Source: Oscillospiraceae bacterium | GTDB taxonomy: Bacteria; Bacillota; Clostridia; Oscillospirales; Oscillospiraceae | Assembly: GCA_009783555.1 (NCBI GenBank) | Contig: WRDH01000005.1 | Location: 1-64,000 of the forward strand | DNA: 64,000 bases | Direction of reading: 5' to 3' | Shown: piece by piece, positions 26,077-36,700 of the stretch | How the letters are laid out: each line of letters opens with the position of its first letter | How positions within the stretch are numbered: the stretch's first letter is position 1 | Notes under the pieces: model-generated | What the model was told of the DNA's origin: nothing | Database searches by the model: none | The model's input: only the letters and a program-made list of their open reading frames with translations | Position numbers and translations under genes: made by a program

Positions 26077-26436
26077 GTTGCAATATAGTAATTTGTTAGT
26101 TATTCGTCGTTTTTTTCTCACATAAATAGGGCATAACAGATGCTTTTATTTATTTAAGTTACAAGTACATTGTGTTAGGTTACATGTTAATGTTACCATG
26201 GTGCTGTTTGTATGTCAAGGAACAAATGGGGACGGTACGTTTTTGTCTTTGAAGCAACATATAGCGTATGAGCACATAAAATACGTTAATTAACCACAAT
26301 ATCTGCCATGCTAAGTATACACAATAGCTAAAACAATTTGAATAAATGGTTAATAAATTGTGTACTTGTAAATTGACTCCGAATCTACTCGTATGATATC
26401 ATGTAACAGTACTATCAGAAATATACGAGGTGCATT
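26077..26436. other. intergenic region upstream of purL
   Basis: This 360-nt AT-rich stretch between divergent genes holds one degenerate palindromic repeat (26216-26252, GGGGACGGTACG core) and several short near-palindromes. Upstream of purL, TTGACT (26373-26378) with GATATC at 16-bp spacing is a possible but weak promoter. I see no guanine, PreQ1, glycine or ZTP riboswitch-like fold, and no gene. Confidence 0.5.
26216..26252. repeat. degenerate GGGGACGGT repeat
   Basis: Core GGGGACGGTACG followed by TTTTTGTCTTTG; the outer stem is weak. It appears to be an old copy of the family, standing free in the purL upstream region. Confidence 0.55.
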
Positions 26437-29400
26437 ATGAAGAGGATTCTTGTCGAAAAAAAAGAGCCGTTCCGGCTGGAAGAAAGAGACATGATGCTCG
26501 AAATACGAGACGCACTTAACATACCCCGTGTCACCGGGGTTCGTATTTTTAACGGATATGATATAGAGGGACAGGAAAAGACAGAGGGACAGGTACACTG
26601 TCTTGTGTTCGCCCAAGACAGTGTACCTGTCCCCCTGTCTTCAATCTTTTCGGAAGCAGGCCGGGACATCGTCTACGAAGATGTCCCGGACACTACCGGA
26701 GCCGCTTGCGTTTTCGCTGTAGCTGCAGCTATCGACCAGTATGACCAACGAGAAGACTATGCGAATCAATTACTGCGTATAGTGGAGTCAAACTCCGAGC
26801 CGAATGTCAGAGTATTCAAAGTCATAGCATTTTATGGAGATTTATCAAGCTCCGACATAGATAAAATAAAATCATATTACATCAACCCTTTGGAAACACG
26901 GGAGATACCACTGACAGCCACAAAGCCAAGAGTTTACACGGACGCTGAAACTGTTGAAGTAATAAAAGGGTTTTCAAACGCTGATGATGATTTGTTGAAA
27001 ATGCTTGCCGGGAAATACGGTATAGCAATGGCGATTGATAATTTAAAGCTCTGCAGGGAGTACTTCGCAAAAGAACAAAAAGACCCTACAGTTACCGAAA
27101 TGAAAGTGCTTGACACTTATTGGTCAGACCACTGCAGACACAGCACATTTATGACTGTTATAGACGAGGTGACAATAAACGAAAACAAGTACACGGAAGG
27201 ACTCAAGCGTGCACAAGAATTATATGAGCATGCAAAGACATACGTGTATGGAGATACGGATAGACCGCTTTGTCTGATGGACATTGCGACAATGTCCATG
27301 AAAAAACTAAAAAAATGCGGTGAGCTTGACGATATGGAGAAATCCGATGAGGTCAATGCGTGCAGTATAGAAGTGACCGTGCCGGTTGACGGCAAACCGA
27401 CCGATATGATTGTAATGTTCAAAAACGAAACCCACAATCATCCTACAGAAATGGAACCGTTCGGTGGCGCGTCTACATGCCTCGGCGGCGCGATACGCGA
27501 CCCGCTATCGGGGCGTGCGCACGCGTTTGGAGCAATCAGATTAACCGGAAGCGGAGACCCAAGAGAACCGGTGGAAGATACGTTGCCCGGTAAATTACCG
27601 CAGCGGAAAATAACGCAAACGGCAGCAGATGGCTACAGCTCGTACGGAAACGGGATAGGTCTTGCTTTGGGGCAGCTTATAGAGGTTTATGATCCGGGGT
27701 TTAAAGCAAAACGTATGGAGTGCGGCGCAATCGTAGCCGCCGCAAAAAAAGCGGAGATTTTCAGAGGAAAACCGCATCCGGGTGATGTAGTTGTTTTGGT
27801 TGGCGGAAATACGGGACGTGACGGTTGCGGCGGAGCAACAGGCTCGTCAAAAGAACATGATGATGAGTCTTTGGAAAAAGGCGGTGCAGAGGTACAAAAA
27901 GGCAACCCCGTAATTGAGCGTAACATAGTCAGGCTGTTTCGCAAGCCTTTTGTTTCCAAAATGATAAAAACATGCAATGACTTTGGAGCAGGCGGTGTTT
28001 GCGTAGCTGTAGGGGAACTTGCTGACGGACTGAAAATAGATTTAGACAAGGTTCCGGTAAAATATCCCGGGCTGGATGGTACAGAGCTTGCGATATCCGA
28101 ATCGCAAGAGCGGATGGCAGTTGTATTAGATGCAGTAAATCTTGAGTTATTTTTAGCGGAAGCTAAGAAAGAAAATCTAAACGCAGTGAAAATCGCCGAT
28201 GTGACAGATACGGGTCGAGTATTAATGACATGGCGAGGCGATGTTATACTGGATATGAGCAGCGACTTTCTAAACTCCGGCGGAGTGCGGCAGAGTACGA
28301 GGGTTGTTGTGGCTGCTCCTTGTATAGTAAATCACCCGTCGTCTGTAGACGACACCCTCTTTTCAAAGAGGGCTAATGACCTCAAACAAACATGGCTCAG
28401 TAACCTATCCGATTTAAACGTATGCTCAAAAAAAGGCATCGCAAACCGTTTTGATTTCACCGCGGGCGGCGGGACGGTGTTTTCGCCCTATGGCGGTGTT
28501 TACCAAAAGACTCCCGAGCAGGGGCTTGCCATGCGTCTGCCGCTTTTAGAGGGAGAGACGGATTTTGGTACACTTATGACTGTTGGGCACAACCCGTCAC
28601 TTGGCTATAGCAGTCCGTTTCATGCTGCAATGTATGCTGTCATAGAATCGGTGATGAAAATAACCGCAATGGGCGGTGACTACCGGAAGGTGCGGTTAAG
28701 TTTTCAAGAATATTTTGAAAGATTAGCAACCGGCGAAAGTTGGGGAAAACCATATGCTGCTCTTATGGGAGCGTTTCTGGCACAAGATGAGCTTGGTATT
28801 CCCGCAATAGGCGGCAAGGATAGCATGTCAGGAACATTTAACGATATAAATGTTCCCCCTTCGCTGATTTCATTTGCGGTAACGATAGCAGACACAACAA
28901 AGCTTATTTCACGCGCATTTAAAAGCTCCGGGCATAATGTATATTTATTGAAAACACCCGTTGATGATGGAGGTATGCCCAACTTCAAGGTGCTCCGTCA
29001 AAATATGAGTTCTGTTCTTACTCTCACTGAATATGGATGTGTCAGAGCCGCAAGTGTTGTCGGTACGGGCGGTATTGCAGCAACAATCAGCGAAATGGCA
29101 TTTGGAAACAGAATCGGCTTCGCATTTGAATCGGACTTCAAAGACGATTTATTTGCTCCGCAATACACGACCATGATACTTGAACTTGATGTAGTTCCGA
29201 AAGATCATAAGGGACTCCGTGATGAATTTATCTTACTGGGTAAAACAACAGACAAAAAAAGTATAGAGATAGATGGTGTAGCTATCCCGCTCAGTGAAGC
29301 AGAACAGGCTTGGGAGGGAGCACTTGACAACGTGTTCCCGTCAATCAACTCCCCACCTGTGATAACTCGCTCCTCATATCCTGTCAACACTAATACATCA

Positions 29401-30354
29401 CCATCTGCCATAATCAAAACTTCATCACCTGTTTCAAGCGACACCTCACCAGCTTCTCAAAATCAAACAGCCACACCTAACCCCTCATCGTTAAAAGAGC
29501 CATTAGTACCTGCTGCACAAACAAATAAACAACCAAAGGTTCTAATCCCGATATTCCCGGGTTCAACCGGTGAGTATGAACTGGAAAAACAGTTTCGTAT
29601 AGCTTGTGCCGAAGTTAATACTGTCCTATTCAGAACGCTAACATCAAGTGACATAGAGGACAGTTATTCCGAACTAACCGAAGCGGTAAATAATGCAAAC
29701 ATACTGGCAATACCCTCAGGAATGTCAGCGGGAGCAGAGCCTGACGGAAGCAGCAAGCTTATTGCGTTGATACTTCGTCATCCGAATGTCAAAGAAGCAG
29801 TTAATAAGCTAATAAGCGAGCGCAAGGGTCTGGTTCTCGGCACAGGAGAAGGCTTCAAAGCATTGTTGAAAACAGGACTGATACAAACAGGGCAAATCCA
29901 AGATGTCGAGAATGGGGATATACTCTTAACAAAGCACCCCTCCAACAACTACTACTGCACACTAAGAACAGTTATGATAGAAGAAAACACAACATCACCA
30001 TGGCTTAAAAACATGGCAGGTGAATTGGAAACAGTGCCTATATCAGGAAAAGACATCGTGGTACATATGTCCGAAGAACTCTACAAAGAGTACATGGTAA
30101 AAGGACAAATAACATCGCAATATATAAGTGAACAAGGGGACGATTCATCCGTTTCAATCAACGATGGGATAGGAAACAAAAAATGCAACTCTTCGCACAC
30201 AATTGAAGCAATGACAAGCGAAAACGGCTTAGTTCTCGGAAGAGCCGGACTCGTTGAAAACTTTACTAAAGGCCTCTACACAAATGTATTCGATGCAAAA
30301 GAAAGCCGCATATTTAGCAATGCAGTAAGTTACATAACACAGATGCAACTGTAA
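26437..30354 (+). CDS. purL: phosphoribosylformylglycinamidine synthase, single chain, amidotransferase site degenerate
   Basis: 1305 residues, the long fused PurL of Clostridia. It makes FGAM from FGAR in purine synthesis. The synthetase part is well conserved (SDHCRHSTF near 230, FKNETHNHPTEMEPFGGAST near 330, GGKDSMSGTF, CNDFGAGGVCVAVGELADG). Three oddities: residues ~48-69 (EKTEGQVHCLVFAQ...) are encoded by an in-frame 64-nt palindromic repeat; residues ~969-1031 are a Ser/Thr/Pro-rich linker; and in the C-terminal glutaminase-like domain the nucleophile motif GICNG is GTGEG (Cys replaced by Gly1137) and GHSER is GLVEN (His replaced by Leu1272). It should therefore use free ammonia or a separate glutaminase. 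GAGG precedes the ATG. First gene of the purine cluster. Confidence 0.95.
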   Translation: MKRILVEKKEPFRLEERDMMLEIRDALNIPRVTGVRIFNGYDIEGQEKTEGQVHCLVFAQDSVPVPLSSIFSEAGRDIVYEDVPDTTGAACVFAVAAAIDQYDQREDYANQLLRIVESNSEPNVRVFKVIAFYGDLSSSDIDKIKSYYINPLETREIPLTATKPRVYTDAETVEVIKGFSNADDDLLKMLAGKYGIAMAIDNLKLCREYFAKEQKDPTVTEMKVLDTYWSDHCRHSTFMTVIDEVTINENKYTEGLKRAQELYEHAKTYVYGDTDRPLCLMDIATMSMKKLKKCGELDDMEKSDEVNACSIEVTVPVDGKPTDMIVMFKNETHNHPTEMEPFGGASTCLGGAIRDPLSGRAHAFGAIRLTGSGDPREPVEDTLPGKLPQRKITQTAADGYSSYGNGIGLALGQLIEVYDPGFKAKRMECGAIVAAAKKAEIFRGKPHPGDVVVLVGGNTGRDGCGGATGSSKEHDDESLEKGGAEVQKGNPVIERNIVRLFRKPFVSKMIKTCNDFGAGGVCVAVGELADGLKIDLDKVPVKYPGLDGTELAISESQERMAVVLDAVNLELFLAEAKKENLNAVKIADVTDTGRVLMTWRGDVILDMSSDFLNSGGVRQSTRVVVAAPCIVNHPSSVDDTLFSKRANDLKQTWLSNLSDLNVCSKKGIANRFDFTAGGGTVFSPYGGVYQKTPEQGLAMRLPLLEGETDFGTLMTVGHNPSLGYSSPFHAAMYAVIESVMKITAMGGDYRKVRLSFQEYFERLATGESWGKPYAALMGAFLAQDELGIPAIGGKDSMSGTFNDINVPPSLISFAVTIADTTKLISRAFKSSGHNVYLLKTPVDDGGMPNFKVLRQNMSSVLTLTEYGCVRAASVVGTGGIAATISEMAFGNRIGFAFESDFKDDLFAPQYTTMILELDVVPKDHKGLRDEFILLGKTTDKKSIEIDGVAIPLSEAEQAWEGALDNVFPSINSPPVITRSSYPVNTNTSPSAIIKTSSPVSSDTSPASQNQTATPNPSSLKEPLVPAAQTNKQPKVLIPIFPGSTGEYELEKQFRIACAEVNTVLFRTLTSSDIEDSYSELTEAVNNANILAIPSGMSAGAEPDGSSKLIALILRHPNVKEAVNKLISERKGLVLGTGEGFKALLKTGLIQTGQIQDVENGDILLTKHPSNNYYCTLRTVMIEENTTSPWLKNMAGELETVPISGKDIVVHMSEELYKEYMVKGQITSQYISEQGDDSSVSINDGIGNKKCNSSHTIEAMTSENGLVLGRAGLVENFTKGLYTNVFDAKESRIFSNAVSYITQMQL
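26578..26641. repeat. palindromic repeat inside the purL reading frame
   Basis: Two 28-nt arms (26578-26605 and 26614-26641) are inverted copies with one mismatch, separated by 8 nt. The core is GGGACAGGTACACTGTC, a variant of the GGGACGGTTC family. It is in frame and adds about 21 residues in the N-terminal domain of PurL. Confidence 0.9.
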
Positions 30355-30430
30355 GCGGCCAAGTACGCATAAAGCCAGGTTTTCTGTGTGTTTGTTCTTA
30401 GTAATCTTATTTTTCCGGCACTAGCCACTG

Positions 30431-30470
30431 TTTATTTATCATTTTTAATTTCTCATTTATCATTTGTTAT
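30431..30470. repeat. TCATTTATCATTT minisatellite
   Basis: Imperfect repeats of ATTTATCATTT lie between purL and purE. Similar runs occur at 57111-57141 and 59011-59061, each time next to a stop codon or in an intergenic gap. Confidence 0.6.
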
Positions 30471-30483
30471 ATAGGGGGTAACT

Positions 30484-30996
30484 ATGAAAGTTGGAATAAT
30501 TATGGGAAGCGATTCCGATCTGCCAATAATGAAAGAAGCAGCGGAATTCCTCGATGAAATGGGTATTTCAAACGAAGTCACCATAGTCTCGGCACATAGG
30601 ACTCCAAAGAGAATGTTTGAATATGCGCAGACGGCAAAAGAAAGAGGATTGTCACTCATAATCGCGGGAGCGGGCGGCAGTGCACACTTGCCGGGAATGG
30701 TAGCTTCAATCACTACATTGCCCGTCATCGGAGTGCCAATAAAAACAACAGCACTCGACGGCGCTGACTCTCTATACTCAATAGTCCAAATGCCACCCGG
30801 CATACCCGTAGCAACCGTTGCGATTAACGGAGCAAAAAACGCAGGAATACTGGCTGCTTCAATATTAGCGATAAATGACGCTGAAATCGCCGAGAAATTA
30901 AAAGCATATAAAGATAATCTGAATGAATTGATTACATGGAAAGCAAAAACCCTTGAAAACATCGGGTACACAGAATATTTAACGAAAGCTAAGTAA
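30484..30996 (+). CDS. purE: N5-carboxyaminoimidazole ribonucleotide mutase (class I PurE)
   Basis: 170 residues, the usual length. [10 protein letters not shown] near the N-terminus binds the nucleotide phosphate, SAHRTPKRM carries the catalytic His of class I enzymes, and [14 protein letters not shown] is the active-site loop. It converts N5-CAIR, made by PurK, to CAIR. AGGGGG lies before the ATG. It is followed after six bases by purK, its pathway partner, which confirms the class I assignment. Confidence 0.97.
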   Translation: MKVGIIMGSDSDLPIMKEAAEFLDEMGISNEVTIVSAHRTPKRMFEYAQTAKERGLSLIIAGAGGSAHLPGMVASITTLPVIGVPIKTTALDGADSLYSIVQMPPGIPVATVAINGAKNAGILAASILAINDAEIAEKLKAYKDNLNELITWKAKTLENIGYTEYLTKAK

Positions 30997-31002
30997 CAAA
31001 AA

Positions 31003-32157
31003 ATGGAAATAGCAAAAAAAAGAATCGGAATAGTGGGCGGCGGACAGCTTGGCAAAATGATGATACTTGAAGCCAAACGGCTTGGGTTATATATTACTGT
31101 GCTTGACCCGGCTGCTGATTGCCCGTCATCAAGTATTTGCGATAAATTAATTGTCGCAAATCTCAATGACCTGAGCGGTTATACAGAGCTATCCAAGCAT
31201 GCCGATGTGATTACATATGAATGGGAAAATATCAGTGTCCCGGCACTGGAAAAGCTGGAAAAGGGAGGACATATAATCTACCCTTCCGTATCTTCATTAA
31301 GAACAATTCAAAACAAGTACGTTCAAAATGCAGCTCTGAAAAAAGCCGGAATACCGGTTCCAAAATTCGCTTTGGTCACAAACACGGAGGAAATACGGGA
31401 ATATGGAAAACCCGAGAACTTCGGTTACCCGCTCATGTTGAAAACAACATCAGGCGGGTATGACGGTAAAGGAGTTGCTCCGGTTAAAACCGAAGATGAC
31501 GTTGACGATGCTTTTCATCAGCTTGGCAGTGGAATAAAAGAACTAATGGTTGAAGAGTTCGTCGATTTCCAAAAAGAAATATCCGTCATAGCCTGCAGAG
31601 GCATAAAAGGAGAAAAAGCAGTATATCCGGTCGCGGAGAACACGCATACAAACACCATATTGGACACAACCGTTGTCCCTGCGGATATAAGCGAAGAAGC
31701 AAGTAATAAAGCAAAAGAAATAGCGGATAAGGTAATGTCGGTCTTTGAAGGTGTCGGGACGTTTTGCACAGAAATGTTTTTGGCAAAAGACGGCGAAATC
31801 TACGTAAACGAAGTTGCACCCCGCCCTCACAACTCAGGGCACTACACAATTGAGGGTTGTTTTGCGAACCAGTTTGAAAATCATATAAGAGCAATACTCG
31901 GGCTTCCGTTTGGAGATACGGGATTAATATGTCCGGCTGTTATGGTCAACTTACTTGGCGAAAGCGATGGAAAAGCAAAGCTGTTAGGTCTTGAAGAAGC
32001 GTATAATGACCCGAATGTTCAAGTACATATATATGGCAAGAGCGAATCAAAGGTCGGCAGAAAAATGGGGCATTATACAGTTGTCGGAGAATCGGCAAAG
32101 GATACAATAAAGCGGGCTTTGGAATTGAAAAAAATAGTTCGCATTATTGGGGAATAA
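31003..32157 (+). CDS. purK: N5-carboxyaminoimidazole ribonucleotide synthase
   Basis: 384 residues of the ATP-grasp superfamily. The N-terminal IGIVGGGQLGKMMILEAKRLG is the PurK nucleotide-fold signature; the ATP-grasp core runs about residues 100-300 (KTTSGGYDGKGV, VEEFVDFQKEISVI, EVAPRPHNSGHYTIEGC). It makes N5-CAIR from AIR, ATP and bicarbonate and feeds PurE. The gap to purE is six bases with no clear separate ribosome binding site, suggesting coupled translation. Confidence 0.96.
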   Translation: MEIAKKRIGIVGGGQLGKMMILEAKRLGLYITVLDPAADCPSSSICDKLIVANLNDLSGYTELSKHADVITYEWENISVPALEKLEKGGHIIYPSVSSLRTIQNKYVQNAALKKAGIPVPKFALVTNTEEIREYGKPENFGYPLMLKTTSGGYDGKGVAPVKTEDDVDDAFHQLGSGIKELMVEEFVDFQKEISVIACRGIKGEKAVYPVAENTHTNTILDTTVVPADISEEASNKAKEIADKVMSVFEGVGTFCTEMFLAKDGEIYVNEVAPRPHNSGHYTIEGCFANQFENHIRAILGLPFGDTGLICPAVMVNLLGESDGKAKLLGLEEAYNDPNVQVHIYGKSESKVGRKMGHYTVVGESAKDTIKRALELKKIVRIIGE

Positions 32158-32200
32158 ACCATTACTATGCAGAGCTTACTAGAAGCAACCATCAGTTCCC

Positions 32201-32272
32201 GTCATTCTGCGCGTTAGTCGCAGAATCCATGTCCACGCAGCAATAGATTCTGCGACTAACGCGCAGAATGAC
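32201..32272. repeat. 27-bp perfect inverted repeat (GTCATTCTGCG type)
   Basis: Arms 32201-32227 and 32246-32272 are exact reverse complements with an 18-nt loop, starting GTCATTCTGCGCG. A short relative with the same ends occurs at 60300-60328. It lies between purK and purF and would form a very stable mRNA hairpin, but no T-run follows it. Confidence 0.85.
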
Positions 32273-32325
32273 GAGGCTGGGAATACCCCACTGTACAGTA
32301 AACAAATTCGATCCGGAGGTTTTAC

Positions 32326-33717
32326 GTGGATAAATTTAGAGAAGAATGCGGACTTGTCGCAGCAGTTCTTAAAGGTAATGTTGAGGCTGCGCAGACAGTA
32401 TATTTCGGGCTTAACGGATTGCAGCACAGAGGTCAGCAAAGTGCCGGACTTGCGGTTTGCAATGATGGTATTATGAGCTGTTACAAAGATACAGGGCTTG
32501 TAACTGAAGTGCTTGATGAAAAAATACTAACCATCTTAAAAGGAGATATGGCACTCGGACACGTCAAGTACGGTCCGGGAACAGAAAGCTTTCAAATCCA
32601 TGCTCAACCTTTGCTTATAAACTACAGACACGGCTCACTTGCAACCGCATTTAACGGAGCATTAGTAAACGGCAATCAGTTGAGGGAACGCATGGAAAAT
32701 GACGGAGCAATCTTCTCCACCACAACGGATTGTGAAGTCGTTGCTGCACTAATTGCCCGGTACGATAAAAACGATATAACCGAAGCGGTTAAAGCAACAA
32801 TGGAGGAAATCCAAGGCGGTTACGCATTATGTATTATGACAAAAGACCGGATTATAGGCGCACGCGACCCTCGGGGGATACGCCCGCTGTCAATAGGGAA
32901 ACTAAGCAGCGGCTACGCACTTGCCTCGGAAAGCTGTGCGTTTGACATGATGGAAGGCGAATTCATAAGAGACGTAAAACCCGGGGAAATAATAATAATT
33001 GAAAACGAGAACATCACATCTGTAAGTACCGGGATAGAAAACGAAAAGGCGATGTGCTCATTTGAGTATGTATACTTTGCAAGACCGGATTCGACCATAG
33101 ACGGAAAAAACGTTTACGATGTCAGAGAGCTGGCAGGACGAGCACTGGCAGCCGAACACCCCGTAGACGCGGATGTAATTATCGGTGTACCCGACTCCGG
33201 AACACCCGCCGCCATCGGATATTCATTAGAAAGCGGCATCCCGTACAGACCGGGTCTGATAAAAAATAAATACATAGGGAGAATTTTCATACAACCGACT
33301 CAGACACAAAGAGAAATCGGCGTAAGAATCAAACTCAACCCGATTGAAATGCTTGTAAAAGATAAATCGGTTGTACTGGTCGATGACAGCATCGTAAGAG
33401 GCACAACAATGCGTAAAATCATAGCAACCTTGCGTCATGTAGGAGCAAAAGAAGTACACCTGCGCATAAGCTCACCGCCAATAAGAAACTGCTGCTACTT
33501 CGGAGTAGACACCCCCGACATAAAAGATTTCATAGCAACCTCCCGCCCCGTAGAAGAAATAAGACAAGAACTCGACGCAGACAGCCTCGGCTTCATAAGC
33601 ATAGAAGGCTTGCTGAAATCGCTGGGAGGAACAGGCTATTGCACAGGATGTTTTAGCGGGGAGTATCCGATGGATATAGGCATTAATTATCTACCCACAT
33701 TTCGCATTGCCCGATAA
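32326..33717 (+). CDS. purF: amidophosphoribosyltransferase
   Basis: 463 residues; commits PRPP to purine synthesis using glutamine. It starts with GTG behind GGAGG. A seven-residue propeptide (MDKFREE) precedes Cys8, the N-terminal nucleophile. The glutaminase domain has GLQHRGQQSAG and the phosphoribosyltransferase domain the PRPP loop SVVLVDDSIVRGTT. Cysteines in MCSFEYVYFARPDS, RNCCYFGVD and GYCTGCFSGEYP match the [4Fe-4S]-type enzyme of Bacillus, which is oxygen-sensitive. The coding end overlaps the convergent hsdR gene by 35 bases. The next purine gene (purM) lies 7.1 kb further on, beyond the restriction island. Confidence 0.97.
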   Translation: MDKFREECGLVAAVLKGNVEAAQTVYFGLNGLQHRGQQSAGLAVCNDGIMSCYKDTGLVTEVLDEKILTILKGDMALGHVKYGPGTESFQIHAQPLLINYRHGSLATAFNGALVNGNQLRERMENDGAIFSTTTDCEVVAALIARYDKNDITEAVKATMEEIQGGYALCIMTKDRIIGARDPRGIRPLSIGKLSSGYALASESCAFDMMEGEFIRDVKPGEIIIIENENITSVSTGIENEKAMCSFEYVYFARPDSTIDGKNVYDVRELAGRALAAEHPVDADVIIGVPDSGTPAAIGYSLESGIPYRPGLIKNKYIGRIFIQPTQTQREIGVRIKLNPIEMLVKDKSVVLVDDSIVRGTTMRKIIATLRHVGAKEVHLRISSPPIRNCCYFGVDTPDIKDFIATSRPVEEIRQELDADSLGFISIEGLLKSLGGTGYCTGCFSGEYPMDIGINYLPTFRIAR

Positions 33718-36700
33718 CTGTTTCAAGTGCGTACTCCACACCTTCCGGCGGATATTTGTATTTTTTCAGAAGCCTTTTTACCATACGTCGCATTCCTGCT
33801 CTTGCAGCTTCTTTCTTTTGCCAGTCGATTGTACGGCTCTTACGAAGTTGATCCGTGAGTTCTCTTGTCATATCGATTAGTTCTTCATTTTGATAAAAGT
33901 CCTTTACTGCTGCAGGACGAGTTAATGCATCATAAAATGCTAACTCTTCATCCGATAAACCCAATGAAGAACCTTCGGCTTGAGCGGTTGCCATTTCCTC
34001 TGCCATTTCCATAAGCTCAGCGATAACTTCCTCGTTAGTGAGCATTCCATTAATGTACTCCCGCATTGCTCTTGCTAATCTCTCAGAAAATTTCTCAGAC
34101 TTTACAAGATTTGTTTTTCGATAAATTGATACTTGCTCTGCTAATAGCTTTTTAAGTATCTCTACTGCAAGATTCCGCTCCTCCATTTTTGCTATTTCAT
34201 CAAGGAACTTAGGGTCGAATAAAGAAAACTCGATATCAATATCAGAAAACAGGTTTATAACACCCTTGCTTTGAATTGCACCCTTGAGCAATCCGTTGAT
34301 ATGCTCATTTATATCTTTTAGTGAGAATTTTTTATCAGAACCTGATATACGAGTTAATAATGTTCGCACAGCATCAAAATATGCGGCTTCATAGCGTTGC
34401 TTTTGATCCAGCAATGATCGGCACAACGACAATGCTTGACGCAGCAGCATTGCTTCCTTTATAAATGCATCTTTTAGGTTTTGCACGTCTGTTCTGTCAT
34501 TCACATAATCAGCGAAGTTCACTATTGCCGCATCTGCTGCCATCGAAAGTCCGGGCTCTGTGCTGTGCAATATTGTTCCGGGTTCAATACTGTAAATATT
34601 GCTTGATTTTACTGCAGATAAGAAGTTTACGCCTCCGCTTATTGCTTTGGCACGAGCTAAATCTGTAGCGTTTTCACTCATAAACGCCGTGTAATTATAC
34701 CCATGCATAAGGCTCCGACATACCTCCAGCTTCTCAATAAATTTTGGGAGAGCTGTTTTTGCAATATCGGTATCTCCATAATTACGTTTATCTCGATTGG
34801 TATAATCGCTCATTGCTTGTTTCAATGCCGGAGCGATACCTACATAATCAACTACTAAACCGCCTACCTTATCTTTGTAAACACGGTTCACGCGAGCGAT
34901 TGCTTGCATTAGGTTATGACCTGCCATAGGTTTGTATATATACATAGTAGCTAGAGATGGCACATCAAAACCGGTTAGCCACATATCTACTACAATAGCG
35001 ATCTTCATTGAATCGTCGTTGCTTTTAAACTTTTTTGCCAGCTCATCACGTCTGTTTTTATTACCGATGATATCATGCCAATCTTCCGGGTCATTATTAT
35101 CAGATGTCATAACAACGCCGATTTTCTCAGCCCAATGTGGTCGCATTTCCATTAGTTTTCGATATATTTTAATTCCTATAGGGCGAGAGTATGCTACAAT
35201 CATTGCTTTTCCGGTTTGTTCATACTGCCGGTTTTCTTCATAATGTTTCACTATATCGTTACATAACGCAGAAATCGTCTGCTCTGCTCCGAGAATTGAT
35301 TCCATTTTTCCAAGTTCTTTTTTGCTTTTTTCAATTGCGTGCGACTCAGCGTTTTGTGCGAGTATATCATATTCGGCATCAATCAACTTCAAAATATCTT
35401 CATCGAGCTTAAGATGAATGACACGGCTTTCATAAAACACAGGACGTGTTGCACCGTCTTCTACTGCTTGTGTCATATCATATATATCAATGTAATTTCC
35501 AAAAACCTCTATTGTAGAACGATCTTTTGATGAAATCGGTGTGCCGGTAAATCCTATGTAGGTAGCATTCGGTAGACTGTCACGAATTACTCGTGCAGTT
35601 CCGAGTGTTACACGCCCGGTATCCGCATCAACCTTTTCTTCAAGTCCATACTGTCCTCTATGAGCTTCATCAGCAATTACAATAATGTTCCTACGCTCCG
35701 AAAGCGGCTCCAAGCATTCTTCAAATTTCTGCATTGTGCTGAATATGATTCCATATGACTCACGGCCTTCAAGAAGCTCTTTTAAATTGATTCTGCTTTC
35801 AGCTTGTTTTGGTGTTTGGCGAAGATAATCTGAACATAACAGAAATTGCTCATAAAGTTGATTATCTAAATCATTTCTATCCGTGAGCACAAGAATTGTA
35901 GGGGATTGCAATACTTCTTGTAGCATTTTGGCAAAGAACACCATAGAAAGTGATTTACCACTGCCTTGCGTATGCCAGAACACGCCACCTTTACCATCAG
36001 TCTGGGTAGCCTTTACAATCATATTAACGGCTTTCTTTACTGCAAAGTATTGATGGTAAGCTCCAAGTATTTTTATATCACCGGAGTAGCAAATGAAGTT
36101 CTTAAGAAGGTCGATTAATCTTTTCTTTTCGAATATCCCAATGAAAAATGTGTCAAACCCTGCAAATTGAGTGTTTTCATAACTGCCATCTGTGGTCTTC
36201 CATGCCATAAAACGATCTTCTCCGGCTGTTATTGTACCTGCTTTGGTATGAGCTTGATCACTTGTGACCAAAAATGCATTATAAATAAATAATGACGGAA
36301 TTTCATGCATGTAGTTACGGAGTTGAAGGTATGCTTCACCTGCATCAGTTGACTCTCGAGATGGCGATTTCAACTCTGCCACTGCTATTGGTATTCCGTT
36401 CAAGAACACTATCAGGTCCGGCCTTTTTATACTATGTTCCGATATCGACCATTGGTTCGCGATGATGAAAGTGTTCATATCTATATTTTGGTAATCCACC
36501 AAGTATACTAATGTAGATTTCTGTTCTCCTCCAAAGAAGTAATTCACCGAAACGCCATTTTGCAGATAATCTGTAAAAATCTTGTTTTTCGTAATCGGGT
36601 CGCCGCTGCTAAAATCACACATCTTACTGATAGCTTCCTTGATTGCCACTTCCGGGAGAAGCGGATTTATCCGTTTCAATGCAGGTTGAAGCTCAGCGCG

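Noticed and set aside
26040-26436. Possible purine riboswitch upstream of purL
   Set aside because: No three-way junction with the conserved purine-riboswitch loops could be found by eye on either strand.
29205-29444. Minus-strand frame opposite the PurL linker with a protein-like look (ETGDEVLIMADGDVLVLTGYEE)
   Set aside because: It lies wholly within purL, has no ribosome binding site, and acidic/hydrophobic residues are the expected antisense of Ser/Thr/Pro codons.
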